A stretch of 64,000 nt of DNA from Piscicola geometra. Lineage: Eukaryota > Annelida > Clitellata > Hirudinida > Piscicolidae. Numbering within the stretch: the stretch's first letter is position 1; the number at the start of each line of letters is the position of its first letter. The stretch covers positions 5,843,727 through 5,907,726 of the forward strand of contig OX030963.1 of NCBI GenBank assembly GCA_943735955.1, in the 5' to 3' direction. The translations under genes were made by a program, and so were the position numbers. The notes under the pieces were generated by a model that did no database searches, had not been told where the DNA came from, and saw only the letters and a program-made list of their open reading frames with translations. Of the stretch, positions 44,511-55,719 are shown one piece after another.

Positions 44511-45469
44511 TAGTTGTGCTAATGTGCTCCTACATAAGCTCCACCAGCATTGTAAATGTGGGCGGAGCTAGACACCATTTATCCCGCTTTGGCGTATATG
44601 ATTTCAAAAAAATTCATAAAAACTCACTATTGTCAGCATTTAATGTGTTCATTTTCTTTGATTTCTTCTCTTCATCACCAACATTATCATCATCTGAAAC
44701 GGTGCTGAGCTTTGCTTTTTTGAAATTAAATCTGTCTCCGTTGTAATCTTTGTCATCGTCATCATCACAACCCTCATCATCATCATTATCATCATCATCA
44801 CAGTTGTCTTTCGGGGTGATAGTGATAACACGTTTGATGTTGATAGAGTTTTCAAGACGATTAAAAGTGGATTGGAGTTGCAAGAGGGGAGGAGGGTGAC
44901 AGACATAGCAGAGCCAGTGATCTGTTTAAAAACCAAATGTATATACACTGAAATTTAAATAAATTCAAAGAAGATTGTAAATTTTAAACCAAATACATTG
45001 AGCAGCACTACCCATCATAAACTCCACCACACCACACCACCTTGGGACTGCACATTCTGAAGTTCCTTCTCTCCGAAGTTGATCTTGATGCAGTCAGTGC
45101 AGAAGACGTTGGAGCAGCCACTACAACATATCACCTCTCCCCCATCACCACACCAGCGACACTGCATATCCACCCCTTCCTCCCCCTTCTCAATCTATAG
45201 AGGTGAGAGGAAAGAAGAAATGGTTGTGGTGATTTATGGAAAGTGTGGTGATTTGATAGTCATTGAAAGTCATGCATATTCCCCTAAAACCGTTTCAATT
45301 CCTCCATTTAAGTGCCTCAGTTTCTACCAGCAACCCCCAAATTCCACCACTAAAATCACCTTGCACATGGGGACAGGATGTTGGAAGACTTCTCCCTCCT
45401 TCGTGACATCCCCCTCAGGGTGGCATGCTGTGCACGTGACCTCCTTGCTGTCAAATGAGCCTTGGCGGA

Positions 45470-46700
45470 AAAAGGGGAATGATGGAAAGAGTTGGAACAA
45501 GAAGAAATGAAAAAATAATCAGGTAGAATTATAATGAATATAACTATCAGATGAACAGTTGAATTTGGAAAGTCAAGATTGAAAAGTGAAATATAAAACA
45601 ATTATCAGTAAAATATAATTAATTTAAAACATTCAAATCGTTTAAAGTCAAAAAAATGTAAAATGTAAAAACGAATACCAACATTTTTTACTAGAAGTGC
45701 ATTTGCCATTTAGCGACATTTTGTCGATTTTTGTGGAATGAAGGCTGCTGAATATGATGATTAATACTTATTATCATACAGATAAAAATCAGTTATATGC
45801 AAAAGAAACTATTTAACCTCAAGATTTGGGAAGAATATACTTTGAGAATTTAAGTTAATAGGCCCAAAAGAGAAAATGATAAAGCAAACTTAAGCGATTT
45901 GGCTCAAACAAAGATCTATGCAGGAATGGACTAGTCACAAATTATAAATTTTTACCAGTTTCAACTTGCTTTTAATAAAATAAATAAAATTTACGAAAAT
46001 GTTTAACAGCTTCATTTATTTGGTTCTCTTTTTAATCAATTAAACTGAAGACCTTCTAAACACTCAACTTTCAACAGACGGATTTTTTACATTTTTTAAA
46101 GAGTATTACTAATACTAATACTGTATTAGCCATGCATTTTTTAAATAACTGAAGGACACAATGAATCATAATTACATTGATTAAACATTAAAAATTGAAT
46201 TCTTAATAATTATGAACTGTCATTTCTTGATTTTTCTCCTCCATCGTTCTCGACTCCGTCTGCAGTGTTACCGTTTGTGAAGATGATGATGATAATGATA
46301 CTTTGAAAAATTGAATGATGATGATACTTAAGTCTTGTTAATACTATTGGAGTAGCTGATTACGATGGTATTATGCTATTATAATATATAAAATTGTATG
46401 TTATATTAAGTTATATTGCTACAGCATGTGTTTGATAAATGTGCTTAATCTTATTTAGTTGAACCTTAAAAAATTTACGGCGTTTATTACGTATTTTAAA
46501 ATCTCTAAAATACTAAAAATAAATAATTTTGAAGTGGCAGGAATGAATGAGCAAAAGGATATGGCTGGATTAATTTGAAATAAGATTGCTAGTGTGAAGC
46601 GTAGTGAAATGTTGGGGAATGTTTAATGGTGATGAGGGTGACATGGTTGGTGCTGGTGTGGAATGGATGATGATGATGTTGGCGAAATGCAAGATATGCT
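45470..46700. other. Spacer between ATRX-like copy C and PRKRIP1
   Basis: Continues the copy C 5' flank to about 45720 (matches to the A and B flanks), then AT-rich DNA and short GAT runs. It includes the 3' flank of the PRKRIP1 gene. No other gene. Confidence 0.4.
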
Positions 46701-46707
46701 GGATTAA

Positions 46708-47843
46708 TTATGATGATGATTTTGAAATAGATGATGATGATAATGATAATGTCAGCACACCTTTCTTAGTCTTCTTCTTTTCTTTAGCCTTCATTCTGCA
46801 TTAAAGTTTATGTATGAGACAACCTGTCTAAAGCATGTCATGCCATTCCATCCACCCCCTACTTTAATACAAACAAATCTTCCACTAATAACATTTATAC
46901 TATTATCAATACCATCATCATCATGATCATTATCATGATCATCATCACCACCACCCCCCACCTCTTCTTCCTCTTTTTGGCAGTCTTTTCTTCAGCAACC
47001 TTCATATTCTCCTCCATCTTTTTTTCAAATTCTACATCCAATTCTTCCTGTCAATGATGTTGATGATGATGATAATTATGTTGATCATGATAGTGATCAT
47101 CATCATCATCCTCATCAACAGAACCATTATCAGCATCATCACCACCATCATCATCATCAACACCACCTACTCGTTTGGACTTCTCATCCATAAACTTTTG
47201 TCTGGCGTACTCACGCCTACGCACGCCTCGGTACACATGGAAATCCCCACTGCCAGCACCTGCACTCGAACCTGGGAGGAGGGAGAGAAAGATAAGTTGT
47301 TTGAGAGTTAAACAGAGTTTTAATGAGGTTGTTTGAATATGTTGGGTTGCATTGATTGTGTTGGACTGTATTGAATATGACTGAGGGTGAGAAAATGTGT
47401 GTGAATGGTAGAAAAAATGATTGGTTAACATTGAATGTTCACTATACTTTTGAGAGATGCAAAAAATGTGTATTAGAAATGTGAAGACTTGCAACTCACC
47501 CCAAACATTTCGGACAAACTCTGGAGGCCTGAAGGCTGATGGGAGCTTCTGCTTTGGTCTGTCTGGAATGAAGGCCAGCTTTTCCTGGATCGAATTCACT
47601 TTTTTAATTACTCAAATTTTAACCTAAATCCTTATTTAAATTAAACATCTTGCATATCTAACTTAGCTATTACAAGAATAATCCAATTAGAACAAAGATC
47701 TTCAATGAACTGTTTTATTATTCCACTCGTTTATCACTCACTGGGTTGCTCATAAGACGATCTATTTTAATTTTCATCAAGTCTGTCGTCTTCTTCAGAG
47801 TCAGTTTTCCTTTTTCTTCCTCTTCAATCTTTTCTTCTCCCAT
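46708..47843 (-). CDS. PRKRIP1: PRKRIP1 orthologue (five exons, complete)
   Basis: Complete gene for the small, conserved nuclear protein PRKRIP1, which binds double-stranded RNA and the kinase PKR in mammals and is a component of catalytic spliceosomes. Exons (minus): 47843-47742, 47584-47500, 47271-47171, 47047-46962, 46795-46708, all GT-AG with agreeing phases, giving 153 residues. Start [12 protein letters not shown]; then [22 protein letters not shown], the hallmark [28 protein letters not shown], and a basic helix [33 protein letters not shown]. It ends in a Ser-rich tail from a TCA/ATC repeat, shorter than the mammalian C-terminus. No damage is seen, and it is in normal single-copy form beside the repeats. 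Confidence 0.93.
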
Positions 47844-47849
47844 TCTTTT

Positions 47850-48200
47850 CTAGGCTAATGCTAACTTTAATTTTTATAAACAGTAATCCCTATTTATTTA
47901 AAATGTATTTGCGAGTTATTTTAATAAAACTTTAAACGGCCGAGGGAACAAACATAAATTAAAGAGCGAAATAAACAATGAAGTTAAATCACTTTTAATT
48001 ATTTAATTTTTGTACGGTGCCTAACTTATAACATATTCAAATGTTAAATTTTTTTTATTAAATAGTATTTGTTTTCTTAACGTAACTAATTAATAAACTA
48101 TTTAAAAATCATAAAATTTTCAAAATACAAAGTAAAAAAATAATTTTTTTAGTTCATTAATACCAAAACCTTTAAGATAGCATACAAGTAAAAGAACTAA
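47850..48200. other. PRKRIP1 upstream region
   Basis: AT-rich sequence upstream of the PRKRIP1 start. No TATA-type promoter recognised. Confidence 0.3.
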
Positions 48201-48202
48201 AA

Positions 48203-48334
48203 CTATTTTCTCTTAATGATCACTCCAAAATAGATTGACGAATCGAAGGTATTAAGTGGAAGTGCATATGTTTCCGACAGCTGGACGTCTTTAGAAGCCT
48301 TGTTTACGCAATCTTCCTTCTGATCACTCGCCAT
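48203..48334 (-). other. Possible 43-codon open frame
   Basis: Minus strand, ATG at 48334 to TAG at 48203, beginning MASDQKEDCVNKASKDVQLS and ending in IYFGVIIKRK. The composition is protein-like and unlike the low-complexity frames nearby. It could be a first exon (a GTGATC follows IYFG) or a short upstream frame of the same transcript as PRKRIP1. No relative is recognised. Confidence 0.3.
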
Positions 48335-48339
48335 CCATC

Positions 48340-49140
48340 CATTGTTTATGCCTCATTATCTCCTTCCTCCATTAGGAAAGGCCATTAAGGATATTCTATT
48401 AGAAGATCAGAAATAAAATGCCTTCGATATTCAGTTTCTAAATGTAGATGATTGCGAAGAGAGAATTGAACACTGATATATTCATATGTCGTTTTTAATT
48501 CAGTGAGAAAATATCAATTCGACAATTACTCCGTAGAATTTTTAAAACCCATTTCACAAAGCATCAATTCTACGCACTCACGCCGACATGCTTTTCTTCC
48601 CTCAATCATTCCTTTATGGTGTTTATGGAGCGGGCAAAAGTTCCAAAATGGCACACTTTATCGTCTGCTGCTTTCTCGGTAACGACTGCGCTTGTTTGAA
48701 GAACAAATATTTCTTGTTATCTTATTTACTTTTAGTGTTTTAAGCACCAAAAGTGTCTTATTATGTGAGGATGTATCGAAAGTGTTTTATTGAAGTTTCC
48801 TGAATTTAAATGACTTCAAGCATTATGATTAGCGTGTTCTAGCCATATATATTATACATTTATTTAACCCTTCACCTCCCCACACAACCCTTTCAAACTC
48901 CCCTCTCATAACCCTCAAATCCCCCTTCAAAACACTCTTCCCACCCCCTCATACCTCGCCAAACCTACTCACACTGACCCTGACTTCAACCCCTTCACAA
49001 ACCCCCTCAAACTTCCTCACATCCTTCCTTAAACACTTCCCCACCTTTTTCACCCCCTTCACACCCCCCACTCAAAACACTCCCACCCCCTCCTTCCTCC
49101 TTTCAAACCACCCTCATTAGGACCACACAATAATGCCACA
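48340..49140. other. Spacer with C-rich stretch
   Basis: 48340-48860 shows no recognised content. 48868-49120 is a polypyrimidine-like stretch of CCCTTCA, CCCCTC and ACCCCC units, an old diverged repeat. No gene. Confidence 0.4.
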
Positions 49141-49504
49141 GCTCTGACAGCACTCGAGAGCACTCAGATTTGACTAGAAATTATAAAGAGCTACATAAAT
49201 CATACTGGCGACGTAGTACATTTGTATGCAAGGAGATACAAATAAGTAAATCAGTTACACCACCACATCCCTGGATAAATACTATAATATATGATCTATA
49301 AATTTCGGAATTTTTATTGCTATATTATATAACAATGAATAATATTTATTAGATACATATTATACTATAATGTATATTAATATTCAACTCTCACACTTTG
49401 TATGGCGTTCAGGAATAATGGATAAAGAGGTGAGTGGATAATTGGCAAAAGAAGCTTCTCGGAGGATGATTAGTGGATTGCGCAACGGACTTGAATGAAA
49501 AACT

Positions 49505-49655
49505 ATTTATAAAATATATGACACAAATATATGACACAAATATATGACACAAATATATGGCACAAATATATGACACAAATATATGGCACAAATATATGGC
49601 ACAAATATATGGCACAAATATATGGCGCAAATATATTGCACAAATATATGATTGA
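49505..49655. repeat. 15-bp tandem repeat
   Basis: About ten copies of CAAATATATGGCACA / CAAATATATGACACA. Confidence 0.9.
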
Positions 49656-49659
49656 ATGG

Positions 49660-50690
49660 TGATAATGATCATAGTAGTTAACCCTTATAGCATAACGAAA
49701 TGTGGATGTATAAAAAAATAATATTTATATAAATTTAATAGTAATAGTCATGATTTTTGATAGTCAGGAATACATTAATATCAAAGACGAGTGGTTATAA
49801 AAGTGAATAAATGTTGGAAAAAATGATACTAAGTAAAAGATACAAAAATTAAACGATTCTCAGAGCTATAAGATGAATTAAACTTTTTATAAGTATTTTG
49901 TTTACATCATATAATTGATTTAATTTAATATAGACGGATTTAAATATAAATACGTTTATTACAAAACGGGTAAGAATGGAGGATGGGAAGGAAGAAAGAA
50001 TGAGAGTCAAACATGAAAATCTTAAGTTTAGAGAAATTAAAATAAATAAATAAAATATTAATCTTAATGAAAAAATCAAAAAATCATCTAGCGCTGCACT
50101 TTACATTTAAAAATTCAGAGTACAATTAAGCACACATTATTGGTGAATATTTTTCGCTAAGGCATTTATTCAATATGCAATATAATGCACGAGGTTGCTG
50201 CATACTTCGAAGTGATTTACAAAGACTTTGTATTTTCTTTCTTGTTGATGTAAAGAGGGTCAAGTTTGTTTAGCGAAACGACATGGGTTTTTATTAAATT
50301 TTTTTATGTTTGTCCTTAACGTTGCCTGTATGCATGTGATTGTCTGGTACCGATTATACGCTATAGGGTTGAAAAGGGTTGTTTAAATAACGTAAAAACG
50401 CAGATTATTTTATCTCTTGAAAAATTTGTAAATTCATTTGTGAGATAATTCATCGATTGAAAAAATAAAATCTAAAATAACTTTAAAAAACGTTGAAAAC
50501 TTTCAAAAAAGTAATTGGTATGTAAGACTGGTATGCAAAAGGGTTCGGAATCAGGATATAGAAATTGAGGGCGCATGTGTCTGGAACGGATCGGTAATCC
50601 TGCTAAACGTCTCCAGTGCATCTCCAGTGGGCATGTATTTAAAGCACTGGCTACGGCACCTGGACTTCAGGAACAGTAACTGTTTTAAAT
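49660..50690. other. Gene-free AT-rich stretch
   Basis: No coding or repeat signal recognised. Confidence 0.3.
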
Positions 50691-50699
50691 AGATGTACA

Positions 50700-50900
50700 A
50701 TAGGTGAAATAATGGCCAATTGGTTAACGACTCGCGGCTTGGAGCCATAGGTTGAGGGTTCGATTACCGCAAACCCTAGTTAGCAACCTTTCTTGCAGAG
50801 GAGACGGGTGCCGCCAAAAAAACCATAAGCCCCGTGAAGCGAAATTACCAACTAAATATCCCTTATTTCTCCCCTACGACTTGACTGGTTACGAAGCACG
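50700..50900 (+). mobile_element. tRNA-derived SINE, third family
   Basis: Head with A box ATGGCCAATTGGTTA (50712) and B box GGTTCGATTACC (50757), then GCAAACCCTAGTTAGC and a body with AAGCCCCGTGAAGCG and GACTTGACTGGTTACGAAGC. The body is unlike the other two SINEs. The 3' end was not fixed. Confidence 0.65.
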
Positions 50901-51029
50901 CACACTGTGTTTTTGCGCAATCAACAGAAGAATTACTTTAAAATGAAGATTTTCTAACGTTAAAATTTTGAGTTTGGAGTAAGTGGAGTGAAGAAAGAAG
51001 TGAAAGTGGAATAGAAAGGTTAGCGGAGA

Positions 51030-51130
51030 GTTGATGATGATAATAAGGATGATGAGGAAAAGGAGGATGGGATGATGATGATTATGATGGTCATAATGAT
51101 GGTGATGATGATGAGGATGGAGTGAAGGAA
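51030..51130. repeat. GAT/GGT imperfect microsatellite
   Basis: Runs of GATGATGATTATGATGG type. Confidence 0.8.
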
Positions 51131-51407
51131 TAAATGAATGAGTATATCTGTGGTTTTGTGGGTGTATTTAGCAAAATAAAAAACAAAATTGATAAAAAAC
51201 GAATAGATGGATGGATGAATAGACAAATGAATGAATGAGTTTGCTATATGATTAATTAATGGTTTAAGTACCTAATTAAGTAGCAAACAAATGAATGAAT
51301 AGATGAGCACCAAGGTGCGAGTAATGGCAATAGAGCATCAGCTGTTTTCTCTTCCCAGAGGCACCACGTGATTAAAAAACTTACCATACCCTTATGCGCT
51401 TTTGGGG

Positions 51408-51590
<183 letters not shown>

Positions 51591-51879
51591 AAGAAACTTC
51601 CTTGAAGCTTGAACACAAGGGAGTTATATAAAAAACAAAAATGAAACTTTTAATCTGAGAAAAAATCTTTAGAAACACCTAAAACCCCTGCAAAAACATC
51701 CAAAGGGGCACAAATTGAGAGACGAAGGGACGTAATGGACACTGTCAACATTTCCAATTTTTTCCTTCATTCATCCTTTCAATTATCTTTTTTTCTCTTT
51801 TTTTTCTGAACTTTTCAGTTTTTTTTACATTCTTTTTGATGCGTTTTATTCATTTCATTGAATTTTATCACTTTTTCTT

Positions 51880-52235
51880 CTTCTCTTTATCCTTCTCCCC
51901 CTCCTCTTTCTCTTCCTCTTTCTTCTTCTCTTCCTCTTTCTTCTCTTCTTCCTCCTCTTTTTCCTCTTCCTTCTCTTCTTCCTCTCCCTCCTCCTCTTCC
52001 TCTCCCTTCTCCTCCACCTTTTCTTCCTCCTTCTCCTTTTCCTACTCCACATTTTCCTCCTCCTTCTTCTTTTCCTCCTTCACCTATTCTTCCTCTTCCA
52101 CTTCCTTCTCTTTCCATTCTTCCCCCTCCCCCTCCTTCTTCTTCTCTTTCTCCTCCTCCTCCTCCTCCTCCTCCTCCTCCTCCTCCACCTCTTCCTCCTC
52201 CTTTTCCTCTTCTTCCTCCTCTTCCTCCTCAAAGG
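51880..52235. repeat. Polypyrimidine (CTT/CCT)n tract
   Basis: About 350 bases of almost pure C and T on the plus strand, with a perfect (CTC)n run at 52150-52190. Capable of triplex (H-DNA) structure by composition. Confidence 0.9.
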
Positions 52236-52239
52236 CATC

Positions 52240-53030
52240 ACGTCAAACTGCACTGGACTCAAACGTCATTCTCGATGATGAGGGCCATGAAACAAAACAA
52301 ATAAGTCAGAATTATTGGAAAAATGAAATTTAAAAACAAATAGCTCGCTTAGTACTGGAATAGCAAGAATAACATCAATATATTACAGTTTAAATGAATA
52401 ATTCATTAAAATAATTGTTAATTAATAAAAATAAAATATTATTAATAATAACAAATGATAATTTCATAATAAAATAAAAGAGTAATAAGACAAACTTGTT
52501 CTGACTTAATTGAATCGGTTGTCAATGAGACTACACTGGTGGTCAGTAGAGCAGACATCATAGCAAGGAGAAGAAGAATTCTAATAATTATTGTTATTAT
52601 TAATAAAACAAGGTAAAAATTTTAAAAAGATATTTAGAGCAAGATTAACTATTGTAACAATTATAACAGATTAATTCATTCTGGCCAAAAATAAACAGAG
52701 TGTAGTTTTTATGTGAAAAATATGTAAACTTAAAAACGGATTAAAGAAATAAATTAAAAAATATATTTAAAACTTCATGAACCGAAAAAATAAATTCAAA
52801 ATTCAAAAAAAGTACATTAAAATGCAAATAGTAACAAGTGAATAGCAAATCAATTTCATAAATCTTCTTATTCAAAAGTTCTGGATGCTTGCGTCGGCTT
52901 GAAAGACTCATCAGCGAGCGCTCATGTCAGTTCATGCTAGTAATCAGCATTGTACTGAGTGTTGCACTGAGTGTTGTACTTTGTGTTGTACTGCGTACTG
53001 TAATGTGTGTTTAAGTAGGTTTTTTTCTGT
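52240..53030. other. Gene-free AT-rich stretch
   Basis: No gene recognised. A short tandem of TGTACTGAGTGTTGCAC type at 52950-53020 leads into the next array. Confidence 0.35.
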
Positions 53031-53036
53031 TTTCTA

Positions 53037-53335
53037 TTTCGTGTTGTACTGTGTTTTTGTAGCCTGTTTTGTACTGTGTTTTTGTAGCCTGTTTTGTACT
53101 GTGTTTTTGTAGCCTGTTTTGTACTGTGTTTTTGTAGCCTGTTTTGTACTGTGTTTTTGTAGCCTGTTTTGTACTGTGTTTTTGTAGCCTGTTTTGTACT
53201 GTGTTTTTGTAGCCTGTTTTGTACTGTGTTTTTGTAGCCTGTTTTGTACTGTGTTTTTGTAGCCTGTTTTGTACTGTGTTTTTGTAGCCTGTTTTGTACT
53301 GTGTTTTTGTAGCCTGTTTTGTACTGTGTTTTGTA
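53037..53335. repeat. 25-bp minisatellite
   Basis: About 11-12 copies of GTACTGTGTTTTTGTAGCCT + GTTTT with almost no variation. Confidence 0.95.
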
Positions 53336-53594
53336 CTGTTTTTGTGCTGCTTGAATGTGACTGAGCAATAGAAACTTTATAATCAAAGATTACTTTTTTA
53401 AGAATCTGTTCTAGGTCCAAACTCTTTTTCAGAATATAGAATATATTAAAGTGCACAGTTGCTGGATAGAAAACTAATTAATAATTCCAAAATATTTGAT
53501 AGTAAAGTTGTTATATATACTCAAATACCATGTCATCTTTAATGTTCACGCATAAATGTTCACATACATTTATATAATGATATTCATTTAAATA

Positions 53595-53890
53595 CATGCA
53601 ATGTATAAATACATACAATGATACTCACATACATATGAAATGATAATGATTTAAATACATACAATGATACTCACATACATATGAAATGATAATGATTTAA
53701 ATACATACAATGATACTCACATACATATGAAATGATAATGATTTAAATACATACAATGATACTCACATACATATGAAATGATAATGATTTAAATACATAC
53801 AATGATACTCACATACATATGAAATGATAATGATTTAAATACATACAATGATACTCACATACATATGAAATGATAATGATTTAAATACCT
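53595..53890. repeat. 46-bp minisatellite
   Basis: About six copies of a 46-base unit starting AAATACATACAATGATACTC and ending GATAATGATTT, nearly identical. Confidence 0.95.
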
Positions 53891-54140
53891 ACAATGTTTA
53901 ATATACATAAAATGTCTGATACACATACAATGTTTAACATACATACAATGTTTAACATACATACAATGTTTTGTATACATACAATGTTTGGTATACATAC
54001 AATGTTTGGTATACATACAATGTTTGGTATACATACAATGTTTGGTATACATACAATGTTTGGTATACATACAATGTTTGGTATACATACAATGTTTTGT
54101 ATACATACAATGTTTGGTATACATACAATGTATATAATAC
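53890..54140. repeat. 18-bp minisatellite
   Basis: About 13 copies of TATACATACAATGTTTGG, variants at the left end. Shares ATACATACAATG with the preceding array, so it probably arose from it. Confidence 0.95.
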
Positions 54141-54204
54141 ATATAACGGGGAGGTGCAACGGAGAGAGGGATGGATGGATGGAGGTGGGATGAGGGCGAG
54201 GGGG

Positions 54205-54212
54205 TATATAAG
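54205..54212 (+). promoter_or_regulatory. Candidate TATA box
   Basis: TATATAAG inside a locally GC-rich island (GGGGGTATATAAGACGAGG), rare in this AT-rich window. About 30 bases on lies TAGTTAGTG, a passable initiator. A good splice donor (AAAG/GTAAGA) follows at 54589-54590. It could be the promoter and noncoding first exon (about 54236-54589) of the slit-like gene 5 kb downstream. Inference only. Confidence 0.4.
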
Positions 54213-54589
54213 ACGAGGAGAAACGCGGCTGGGAGTAGTTAGTGATGTTGAGTGCTAAACATTCGCATGCTTTTAAGGGTGTGAAAAGGTGCGTGAGAGA
54301 ATGCAAGAAATCGAATTTTGAGAATTTTGGAACGATTAGTTTAAAAACTTAAAAAAGGATTTTAATCATAAAAACAGTTTAAATACAAATAATTAATTTT
54401 AAGTAGTTTAAATTATTGATTTTATTCGGAGCTAAGTTCATTCCAATTACCTTAATGAGACAATTAAATGAGTTAATGAGTTTCCAGAGTTGATTGGTCT
54501 TCTGCGTTGATAGAGTTGATAAAGTGAATAGCAGCACCTCCTCATAACACTGATAAGGAATTCGACACATCGGAAACGCAGTGTTAAAG

Positions 54590-55430
54590 GTAAGAACACT
54601 TTTTATCTAATAATATTATTAATATTATTTCAATATTTTTATAATTATTAGACAATATTATGAGCTATGAAAATGAAAACTATTTTTGGTTTGAGGCTAT
54701 TTACATTTTATGATAATTGAATTGAAAATATTGATGATTGTGAATGAGTTGCGTAGTCTAATTAAACCGCATTGTTTCGTTTATTCAAATAAATACGCTT
54801 ATGAACAAGGGCTATTTCGATCGTGGTTTGGTTTCACATGCTGGCGATTGAGATAGAAGGAAGGTTTGGGGTGAAGTTGAAATACAAGGGTTTACCTAGA
54901 ACCATGGGTGGCGATCCTGGGGTCCGGATTCTCCACGTTTTGGTAGTGAGAAATCCACTTTAATGGTATTGACCCTAGGATCCCCTAGATTCACCGCCTA
55001 TTCTGGGTAGGACTCCCGCAAGATTTGCAGCATATCGCCGCCCCTGCCTAGAACTCACTTTATTCAGACCTCGCTCCATCCAGAACTCGCTTCTTATACA
55101 TCTCGCCTTCTCTAGAATCCTCTTTGCTTAATATTAATACCTGTGTAATTGCAATTCACGTTCAAATTCTTGCGTACAATTACGCATGCAAACTTTAATA
55201 GCATTTCATTCCAAGTTTGAATGGATTAATTGAAATTAAAATGTGATTCAAGTGGCGATATTACAAAGAGCTTCGAGACCACTTGAAAAGTCTGTTGCAA
55301 TATTGAGTGTACTCATATGGCATAGTGTAATTAGCTGTTGTTGTGGTGGTGTTGTTGTTATTGGTGTTGTTGGTATTGCAGTTGTTGTTGTTGTATTTCG
55401 TTGTGTTGTTCAGCAGTCTGGGGAGAATAG
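54590..55430. other. Spacer with dispersed repeat
   Basis: Contains at 54900-55045 a copy of the GACCCC/CGCCGCCCCTG repeat also found around 17153-20350. No gene. Confidence 0.4.
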
Positions 55431-55615
55431 TCTCGACCAGCTGCACTGCCCTGCCAGGCTCTTGAGTCAGTTCTCTTGTGTTCTTGCCCAGCCCTTGTTC
55501 CAGGGCTGGGCAGTCTGTCCAGAGATGAGTTTGTTGTCTCTTGGGCTGTCTTGCAGAGTCTGCCTTGGCAGGGTGGCCGAAAGTACCCACATTTGAGGCG
55601 CTAGCGCCCCCCACG
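55430..55615 (-). pseudogene. Possible LINE C-terminal fragment
   Basis: Minus-strand piece reading QTHLWTDCPALEQGLGKN and RAVQLVETILPRLL. The H-x4-C-PAL arrangement resembles the C-terminal zinc-knuckle region after reverse transcriptase in some non-LTR elements. GC content is above the surroundings. GTT repeats follow. Weak call. Confidence 0.35.
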
Positions 55616-55719
55616 GCACCGTTGTTGTTGTCATTGATGTGGCTGTTTTTGCGGTTTTTGTTGTTGGTATTTTTGAGCTCTGATGGACCTCAAGGATTTT
55701 TAAATGCCACAAATTAAAA

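Larger units (their letters stand above)
34124..45460 (-). pseudogene. ATRX: ATRX-like ADD-domain segment, copy C, decayed
   Basis: Third copy, on the minus strand: exon 1 about 45460-45360, exon 2 about 45196-45041, exon 3 44921-44628, exon 4 34355-34124. Exon 1 reads SKEVTCTACHPEGDVTKEG but lacks five codons before the last Cys-Lys. Exon 2 has lost its first ~30 bases with the acceptor site, removing the cysteine that pairs with it. Exon 3 (DHWLCYVCHPPPL, acidic linker) is well kept and closest to copy B. Exon 4 carries VKIE repeats as in B but is frameshifted. Intron 3 is about 10 kb and filled with a Tigger, a Harbinger, a Merlin and several MITEs. Not expected to make a working ADD domain. 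Confidence 0.75.

Noticed and set aside
47054..47311. Plus-strand frame MMLMMMIIM
   Set aside because: Antisense of PRKRIP1 exon 3 plus an intronic CAT repeat.
52937..53456. Basic Gln/Lys/Thr repeat proteins on the minus strand
   Set aside because: 25-bp minisatellite, open in all frames because the unit lacks stops.
53595..54140. CRISPR-like regularly spaced repeats
   Set aside because: Units are contiguous with no unique spacers, and the DNA is animal nuclear.
53881..54258. YTYNVW, IHTMFG and MYTKHC repeat frames
   Set aside because: Products of the 18-bp array.
55243..55596. Plus-strand 117-residue frame as a host gene
   Set aside because: GTT microsatellite in the middle and no conserved motif; the minus strand gives a better though weak LINE reading.
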